DNA from: DATDCY01 sp964513745
GTDB lineage: Bacteria > JAUVQV01 > DATDCY01
Direction of reading: 5' to 3'
NCBI GenBank assembly: GCA_964513745.1
Contig: CAZEOK010000103.1
Location: forward strand, 1-10,793
Length of the DNA stretch: 10,793 bases
Shown: positions 1 through 4,802 of the stretch, one piece after another
Position numbering within the stretch: position 1 is the first letter of the stretch
Layout of the letters: every line of letters begins with the position of its first letter
The notes under the pieces: generated by a model
Databases searched by the model: none
What the model saw: the letters and a program-made list of their open reading frames with translations, nothing else
What the model was told of the DNA's origin: nothing
Position numbers and translations under genes: made by a program

Positions 1-862
1 GGTGGGCGTACTTGGAGGCGTTCAGGATCATCTCCTGGAGCTTCTGGACATTGCGCATCAGCAGCGACAGCCGCGCCTGGTCCTTGAAGTCGGGATCCGC
101 CGCGAACGCGTGGGCCACGTGGTTGATCACCGCAACGGGATTCAGGAGATCATGGCTCAAGATGTCCGTGAAAAGGTCTTTGAGGAGGTTCGACCGCCGG
201 AGCTCCTCGGCATATTTCCGCAGGGCCTCTTCCGCCTTTCTCTGCTCCGTGACGTTTCTGGCCACCTCGAGGGCGTGGACAACGTTTCCCGCCGAATCCC
301 TGACGGGATAGGCGCTCAGATCGACATATACCGCGCCGCCCTTGTTGTCATGGTGAACATGTGAGGCTTTCGCCGACGTGCCGGTTTCAAAGACCCGCCG
401 CACCGGACAATCCTCCCCGGCTTCATGGCAGGGAGTGTCACTATGGTGGCTGACCTGGTAGCAGTGCTCCCCCTCGACCCGGTCGCCTTCCTCCCTCCCC
501 GTCTGCTTCACGTAGGCACGGTTCGCCCGGATGATGCGGTAATCCCTGCCGATGGAAAGCATCCCGTCGTCCAGGCTGTTGAGCATGAGATCGATGTAAT
601 CCCTGGCCTCCTGGATCTTCGCGGTATTGCCCAGGGTTTTGCGGTAGAGCAGGCCCACCAGCAGTCCCATCGCGGCGCCGCAGATCATGAAGGGCAAAGA
701 CCAGATAAAGGATTCGTGGCTGAATACCTCCCGGAACCGCAACGGTTGCAGGGCTTCGCCCCGGTGCACTTGATGGGAGACGTACATCGACAAGGGCGAG
801 ACAAGGAGGTAACCGACGAGCATGCCGCCGATCGTGGCCAGCAGGGGAATCCTGTTTTTCAT
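1..862 (-). CDS. PAS sensor histidine kinase, 3' end cut by window edge
   Basis: The first 287 residues of a membrane-bound sensor histidine kinase are visible; the ATP-binding domain lies beyond base 1. Two hydrophobic segments (about residues 6-25 and 52-72) flank a short loop, so the sensor is probably anchored in the inner membrane with little extracytoplasmic mass. A PAS domain follows (about 90-205) with three cysteines, C134, C145 and C152, among histidines. A short helix then leads to the dimerisation/phosphoacceptor motif SHDLLNP with the likely phosphorylated His at 237. The LLNP form replaces the commoner LRNP/LKNP and matches a HisKA subtype I associate with deltaproteobacterial and archaeal kinases. 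The ATG overlaps the TGA of the preceding HD-GYP gene as ATGA, which fixes the start and implies translational coupling. The PAS domain closely resembles the last PAS domain of the gene at 1901-3268. Kinase identity is firm; ligand and partner regulator are unknown. Confidence 0.9.
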   Translation of the reverse strand, partial: MKNRIPLLATIGGMLVGYLLVSPLSMYVSHQVHRGEALQPLRFREVFSHESFIWSLPFMICGAAMGLLVGLLYRKTLGNTAKIQEARDYIDLMLNSLDDGMLSIGRDYRIIRANRAYVKQTGREEGDRVEGEHCYQVSHHSDTPCHEAGEDCPVRRVFETGTSAKASHVHHDNKGGAVYVDLSAYPVRDSAGNVVHALEVARNVTEQRKAEEALRKYAEELRRSNLLKDLFTDILSHDLLNPVAVINHVAHAFAADPDFKDQARLSLLMRNVQKLQEMILNASKYAH

Positions 863-1914
863 GATTCCCGGTCCTGTTCCCCGAGCCCGGGGGATTCCGG
901 CCGCTCTTCAACCCCGAGCCTGCCGTGTCGTTCGTCGGTCGCCGTCCTTCCCAGGCTGTGCAGGAATGCCTGCACCACATCGGGGTCGAATTGCGTCCCC
1001 GCCTGCTTCTGCAGTTCGGCTAGCGCGTACTCTTGCCCCAGAGACGGCCGGTACGGCCTGTCGGCGATCATCGAGTCGTACGAATCGGCGACGGCGAGGA
1101 TTCTCGCCAGCAGCGGAATCTCCCTGGATTTGAGCCCGTCCGGGTAACCCAGGCCGTTCATCTTTTCGTGATGATGGACGATGATCGGCAGAACGCCTTT
1201 CATCTTTCTGACCGGCCCCAGAATTGCCCCGCCCCGGTCGGGGTGTTTTTTGACGAGCTCAAATTCGTTCTGCGTGAGCTTGCCCGGTTTGTCGAGTATT
1301 TCATCGAAGGTGCCGATCTTGCCGATATCGTGGAGAAGCGCCGCGACTCGCAAGGTCTCGATCTGCGTGCTGTCCAGGCCCATCTCCCGCGCAATCCCGA
1401 CGGAGTATCCCGCCACTCTTTCGGAGTGGCCCATCGTCCAGTGGCTCTTCGCGTCGAGAGCGTTGGCGAAAGCAAGCAGGAAATCGTTGAGCAACTCCCG
1501 TACCTCCGCCAGCGAGGTGTGGAGGTCCTTGAGCATGTTGAAATAGGCGTCGCGGCTACGGACCAGGCCCCGCTCCAGGTCCCTGACGTACGTCATGTCC
1601 TCTACCCGGACTTTCAGGGCCGGGGCGGATCCGGCCGGCCGAGGGCAGACCTTCAGATCCATGTTGACCGGCACGCGCGAGCCGTCGGTTTTTTTCAGTT
1701 CGCACCCGATATTCTCGACGGTCCCGGTCCTCCAGGCGTCCAGGCAAGCAATGGCGAACCTCTGCCGCTCCGCCTCCCGGTCGAAGAACTCGCCGAGCCG
1801 GCACTTGCTCACGACGGCCTGCCGCTCGGATCCGATCATGACCAGGAACGGGGCGGTGGCTTTCATGATCGTGCCGTCGCGGCTCAGGAAACAGTAGCCG
1901 TCAGGTACTTTCAT
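859..1914 (-). CDS. PAS/HD-GYP domain protein, probable cyclic-di-GMP phosphodiesterase
   Basis: A 351-aa protein with no membrane segment. Residues 1 to about 110 look like a PAS domain (an FLSRDGTIMKATAPFL-type opening). A helical linker (about 111-150) leads to a complete HD-GYP domain (about 150-325): GHSERV at 162-167, LLHDIGKIG at 193-201 with the H195-D196 pair, KKHP at 222-225, HHHEKMNGLGYPDGL at 247-261 carrying the GYP signature, and VADSYDSMIADRPYR at 275-289. All metal and substrate residues expected of the family are present, so it is predicted to hydrolyse c-di-GMP in the cytosol. The last 25 residues are polar, charged and outside the domain. The start at 1914 lies inside the previous gene (14-nt overlap), and an in-frame TGA two codons upstream excludes a longer form. 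The end overlaps the kinase ATG. The N-terminal PAS is more diverged than its neighbours. Activity and ligand are family inference. Confidence 0.93.
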   Translation of the reverse strand: MKVPDGYCFLSRDGTIMKATAPFLVMIGSERQAVVSKCRLGEFFDREAERQRFAIACLDAWRTGTVENIGCELKKTDGSRVPVNMDLKVCPRPAGSAPALKVRVEDMTYVRDLERGLVRSRDAYFNMLKDLHTSLAEVRELLNDFLLAFANALDAKSHWTMGHSERVAGYSVGIAREMGLDSTQIETLRVAALLHDIGKIGTFDEILDKPGKLTQNEFELVKKHPDRGGAILGPVRKMKGVLPIIVHHHEKMNGLGYPDGLKSREIPLLARILAVADSYDSMIADRPYRPSLGQEYALAELQKQAGTQFDPDVVQAFLHSLGRTATDERHGRLGVEERPESPGLGEQDRES

Positions 1915-3268
1915 GCTTCAGTCTGGCGATCTCTTCCTTGAGCTCTTTCATCTTCAACTCGCGGTCGATGGCGATGTCGTAAAAATCCTCGAGTTCCGTC
2001 ATCCTCTGCCGCACCTCCTTCTCGAGGGCGACTCTTTCGGTGACGTCCGTGAGCACCTCGATGGCGGAGACGACCTCGCCGGCGCTGTTCTTCAACGGGT
2101 AGGAAACCGTCTCGATATAGATCGGTTTCCCCGACTTGTCGTAATGCGTGTGAATGATCCTGCGGCTGATGCCCGTCTCGAAGGCCTCTTTCACCGAGCA
2201 GGCCTCGCCGGCCAGATGGCAAGGCTTGTCGATGCGGTGCGAGATCTCGTAGCAATGTCGACCGAGCACCTCCCCGATGGACCGTTTGCACTGGTTGAGG
2301 TAGCCCTGGTTCGCGCTGATGATCTTGAAGTCACGGTCGATGACGACGACGCCGTCACCGATGCCGTCGAGGATCGAGGAAACGAAATCCTTGGCCTCCC
2401 TCAGTTCATCGAGAATGACCTCTTTCCTGAGATACACGGAGAGATCTTTCAGGATGGCGGCCAGAACCCAGGTTTCGGCTGCCGGGATCTCGACGGGGTC
2501 CTTGAAGCAGATGCCGCAGACCCCGATGATGATGCTGCTGTCTTCGGCGGGGATGGGCAACCACAATCCGCCGCGAACGCCGTGCCGCTTCAGATGAGCT
2601 CCCGCCTCGGGTCCAAGTTGCAGGATGTCGGCGGTCCGTACGGATTTGTTCTTGAGATAGACCTGCCCTTCGAGGTTCGTCGTCTCGGCCGGCACCCGGA
2701 AGGTCCCCTCCCACCCGTAGCCGCTTTTCAGGACCAGTTCTTTCCGGTCCTCGTCGGGCAGGAGGATCTCGACGAAATCAGCTTTGTAGAAAGCCCTGAT
2801 CTTTTCGACCGTGAGCGACAACCCGGTTTCCAGCCCGCCATCCCGGAGATACTCCTCCGAAAGACTGCCGATGATATCGTGGGCGTAGACCTCCCTGAGA
2901 ATCTCGGCTCGCGACCTTGCCGCGCCGGCGATGTCCCGCAGGATCTCCATCACCTGTACGACGTGCCCACGATCGTCCTTGATGGGCAACCCCCTGAGTA
3001 CGAGGACCCCCTCCTTGCCGTCGCGTCCGCGGTAGGTATGGGAAACCTGTATCGACTCCCCGGTCTCCATGATGGCTTTGTGGGGACAGATGAAGTCGGG
3101 CACGCCATGGGGTTCGGCGCACTGCAGATAGAACTCGTGACAAGTCCTGCCGATCACCTGCTCCGCAGAGAGGCCGAAGAAGTCGAGGAATGTCTTGTTC
3201 GCAAGAACAATCCGGTAATCCCGGTCGAGGACCAGGATGCCGTCAGGGAGCACATCTACAATATCCAT
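1901..3268 (-). CDS. PAS-GAF-PAS sensory protein without an output domain
   Basis: A 455-aa soluble protein from the ATG at 3268; a GTG at 3304 would add 12 residues. Domain order: PAS (about 1-112), linker, GAF-like domain (about 130-285), PAS (about 295-412), then a charged coiled coil (about 413-452) ending in KELKEEIARLKHE. No kinase, GGDEF, EAL, HD-GYP or DNA-binding domain follows, so output probably goes through a partner. The first PAS has cysteines at 43, 50 and 61 (CP motif); the last has C339, C350 and C357 with nearby histidines. Its stop lies 14 nt inside the HD-GYP gene, suggesting that the pair works as a split sensor/effector or that a once fused protein separated. I prefer the ATG because PAS homology begins there and a TATACT box lies directly upstream. 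Neither start has a recognisable Shine-Dalgarno. The specific signal is unknown. Confidence 0.88.
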   Translation of the reverse strand: MDIVDVLPDGILVLDRDYRIVLANKTFLDFFGLSAEQVIGRTCHEFYLQCAEPHGVPDFICPHKAIMETGESIQVSHTYRGRDGKEGVLVLRGLPIKDDRGHVVQVMEILRDIAGAARSRAEILREVYAHDIIGSLSEEYLRDGGLETGLSLTVEKIRAFYKADFVEILLPDEDRKELVLKSGYGWEGTFRVPAETTNLEGQVYLKNKSVRTADILQLGPEAGAHLKRHGVRGGLWLPIPAEDSSIIIGVCGICFKDPVEIPAAETWVLAAILKDLSVYLRKEVILDELREAKDFVSSILDGIGDGVVVIDRDFKIISANQGYLNQCKRSIGEVLGRHCYEISHRIDKPCHLAGEACSVKEAFETGISRRIIHTHYDKSGKPIYIETVSYPLKNSAGEVVSAIEVLTDVTERVALEKEVRQRMTELEDFYDIAIDRELKMKELKEEIARLKHEST

Positions 3269-3274
3269 TGAATA

Positions 3275-3280
3275 AGTATA
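3275..3280 (-). promoter_or_regulatory. Candidate -10 box (TATACT) for the PAS-GAF-PAS gene
   Basis: On the minus strand TATACT, five of six matches to TATAAT, ends 6 nt before the ATG at 3268. This would put the transcript start at about the A of the ATG, giving a leaderless message. The surrounding 3253-3290 is clearly more AT-rich than its neighbourhood. No convincing -35 hexamer lies at 16-18 nt, so the call is tentative. Use of the GTG at 3304 would rule out this promoter for the full-length protein. Confidence 0.35.
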
Positions 3281-3324
3281 TACCCGGGATGGTCGAGTAT
3301 GCACCCGTGAGTCACAGAGTGCCT

Positions 3325-3386
3325 TGCTCGAGCAGGCTGCCGCAACAGGCCCGTCCGCTGCCTGATCCGGATCAATATCGCGGGCC
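3325..3386. promoter_or_regulatory. Two short perfect palindromes in the gap before the PAS cassette
   Basis: The 153-bp gap between the DUF1844 stop (3422) and the cassette ATG (3268) holds TGCTCGAGCA (3325-3334) and TGATCCGGATCA (3363-3374). The second sits inside an outer GGCCCG (3348-3353)/CGGGCC (3381-3386) pairing, so a bulged hairpin can form. There is no run of T on either strand, which argues against a classical intrinsic terminator. An operator for the downstream cassette or an RNA hairpin after DUF1844 are both possible. Confidence 0.3.
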
Positions 3387-3421
3387 TCGTGGAGTGGCCG
3401 GTCGCCCGCGCAGGAGCGCGT

Positions 3422-3913
3422 TCAGTGTTTGATGTAGCCGCTGGCGCGGACGAAGGAGACCTTGAGGTTCGCGACGGCCTCCTGCAGCAGCTTGGCCTCC
3501 TCCTCCGTCAGGTTGCCCTTGGTCTTGTCCGCGAGCACCCCGAGGATATCGATGTGCCAGCTTGCGATCGGGAAGTTGGCCATCGACTGGCCGGTCTTGG
3601 GGTCGTCGAAGAGGCCCATGAATGCCAGTCCTTCCTGATAGAGCTTGCCGATGAGCTGGAGGAAATCGGCCGGGCCCGGCGCCCCGTGGCCCTCGTCGTG
3701 CTCGTGCAAGCCCTGGCCGGCGCCAGCATCGAGGCTGGTCGGTCCGGCGACTGGCGGCGGAGTCGATTCCGCGGAAGGGGTTTCGGCCCGGGGGGGAGGC
3801 TCAGGGGCGGAGGCAGCGGTCGGGGCGGCACCCGCCGTCTCGTCGTAGCGCTTGCGCCGGTCTGAAACCTTGAAACCCTGGGGCTGCTCTTCTTTTTTGC
3901 GTTCATCGCTCAT
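3422..3913 (-). CDS. DUF1844 domain protein
   Basis: A 163-aa soluble protein of unknown function. It begins MSDERKKEEQPQGFKVSDRR, the usual opening of DUF1844 proteins with the short FKVxDRR motif. A low-complexity Ala/Pro/Glu linker follows (about 28-66), then a small His/acidic patch HEHDEGHG (70-77). The conserved helical domain runs about 83-157, with the landmarks GLFDDPKTGQ (100-109), HIDILGVLADKTKGNLTEEE (120-139) and a C-terminal VSFVRASGY stretch. The ATG at 3913 is chosen because the FKVSDRR start is conserved and GGAGG sits 9 nt upstream; the frame stays open further upstream, but that part is compositional. The gene diverges from mazG across 94 bp. The family is widespread in deltaproteobacteria and often lies among housekeeping genes. 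No biochemical role is established that I know of, and none is proposed here. Confidence 0.85.
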   Translation of the reverse strand: MSDERKKEEQPQGFKVSDRRKRYDETAGAAPTAASAPEPPPRAETPSAESTPPPVAGPTSLDAGAGQGLHEHDEGHGAPGPADFLQLIGKLYQEGLAFMGLFDDPKTGQSMANFPIASWHIDILGVLADKTKGNLTEEEAKLLQEAVANLKVSFVRASGYIKH

Positions 3914-3922
3914 GCTATGATC

Positions 3923-3927
3923 CCTCC
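3923..3927 (-). promoter_or_regulatory. Shine-Dalgarno GGAGG deciding the DUF1844 start
   Basis: On the minus strand GGAGG is followed by 9 nt and then the ATG at 3913. It supports this start over in-frame upstream codons. It is the clearest Shine-Dalgarno in the window and contrasts with the absence of one before mazG, the HEAT gene and the PAS-GAF-PAS gene. Confidence 0.7.
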
Positions 3928-3983
3928 GATGATGGTCTCGGTCCACGCTCCCGGGCAGGTCATGCGGCCCGCAGTCCCGGATG

Positions 3984-4001
3984 CTCGGCGCCGAGTATAG
4001 C
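3984..4001. promoter_or_regulatory. Divergent promoter/operator between DUF1844 and mazG
   Basis: A perfect 12-bp palindrome CTCGGCGCCGAG (3984-3995) abuts a plus-strand -10-like box TATAGC (3996-4001). The last four bases of the same site, read with AG before them, give a minus-strand TATACT (3994-3999). On the plus strand the -10 spacing would place the transcript start at the mazG ATG (4008). On the minus strand a leader of about 75 nt would precede DUF1844. No good -35 element is visible on either strand, so a repressor or activator binding the palindrome is a reasonable but unproven reading. Confidence 0.4.
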
Positions 4002-4007
4002 CCAACC

Positions 4008-4802
4008 ATGGATCGTGAGAACAGGAGTCCCGGCGACCACGGGTTCGCGGCCTTCGTCGAACTCATGGCCCGCCTGCGCGCGCCCGACGGCTGCCCATGG
4101 GACCGCAAGCAGACCGCCGAGTCGCTCAAGCCCTACATTATCGAAGAGGCGTACGAGGTCGTTGGCGCCATCGAGCAGGGCGATCAGCGCGAGATCTGCG
4201 AAGAGCTCGGCGACCTGCTGCTGCAGGTGGTCTTCCAGGCGCGGGTCGCCGAGGAGGCCGGACGGTTCGCCATCGCCGATGTCGTGCGCGCCATCCACGA
4301 AAAGCTCGTCCGGCGCCACCCGCATGTCTTCGGCGACGCCACTGCGGCCGATGCCGACGAGGTCGTGACGAACTGGGAGCGGATCAAGCAGGCTGAAAAG
4401 GCCGGCCGCTCGGTGGTCGAGGGGGTCGACCCGCGGCTGCCGGCGCTTCAGCGCGCCTGGCGCATGCAGAAGAAGGTCGCCAAGGTCGGCTTCGACTGGG
4501 AGCGCCCGGAGGGGGCTCTCGAGAAGCTCCACGAGGAGCTCGAGGAGTTCCGCGTGGCGCGTGAGAGCGAGACGCCCGAGCGTGCCGAAGAGGAGATGGG
4601 CGACGCGCTCTTCGCGCTGGCGAACGTGGCGCGGCTGGCGGGGATCAATCCCGAGGAAGCCCTGAAGAAGTCCTCGGCGAAGTTCGAGCGGCGCTTCCGC
4701 GCGGTCGAAGAGGGCCTGCGCGCACGGGGTGTCGATCCCGCGCAGGCAACGCTCGGGCAGATGGAGGCGTTGTGGGAGGCCGCGAAGCGGGAGGAGAGCT
4801 AG
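4008..4802 (+). CDS. mazG: MazG nucleoside triphosphate pyrophosphohydrolase
   Basis: A 264-aa protein, close to the roughly 263 aa of E. coli MazG. It hydrolyses nucleoside triphosphates to the monophosphate and pyrophosphate in the cytosol and is linked to removal of aberrant nucleotides and to ppGpp control. Two tandem all-alpha MazG domains are visible. The N-terminal domain carries the typical CPWDRKQT (29-36) and the metal-binding acidic pattern IIEEAYEV (44-51) then EELGDLLLQVV (65-75). The linker includes HPHVFGD (104-110) and NWERIK (122-127). The C-terminal domain repeats the pattern with LHEELEEF (174-181) and EEEMGDALFAL (194-204). The ATG at 4008 is preferred over one at 3981 because it gives the family length and because a TATAGC box sits just before it. 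No Shine-Dalgarno is seen. The TAG stop shares the CTAG at 4799-4802 with the convergent HEAT gene. Confidence 0.95.
   Translation: MDRENRSPGDHGFAAFVELMARLRAPDGCPWDRKQTAESLKPYIIEEAYEVVGAIEQGDQREICEELGDLLLQVVFQARVAEEAGRFAIADVVRAIHEKLVRRHPHVFGDATAADADEVVTNWERIKQAEKAGRSVVEGVDPRLPALQRAWRMQKKVAKVGFDWERPEGALEKLHEELEEFRVARESETPERAEEEMGDALFALANVARLAGINPEEALKKSSAKFERRFRAVEEGLRARGVDPAQATLGQMEALWEAAKREES

Noticed and set aside
1033..1941. Plus-strand open frames over the HD-GYP gene (and likewise 1913-3271 over the sensor gene)
   Set aside because: The minus strand carries intact HD-GYP and PAS/GAF motifs; the plus-strand products resemble nothing and are composition artefacts.
3981..4007. Earlier ATG for mazG at 3981
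   Set aside because: It would place translation start within the palindrome and upstream of the -10-like box, with no Shine-Dalgarno; the 264-aa form matches the usual MazG length. Not fully excluded.
3914..4129. A 72-residue N-terminal extension of the DUF1844 protein
   Set aside because: Overlaps the mazG start on the other strand, lacks family similarity, and the conserved opening with GGAGG upstream fixes the start at 3913.
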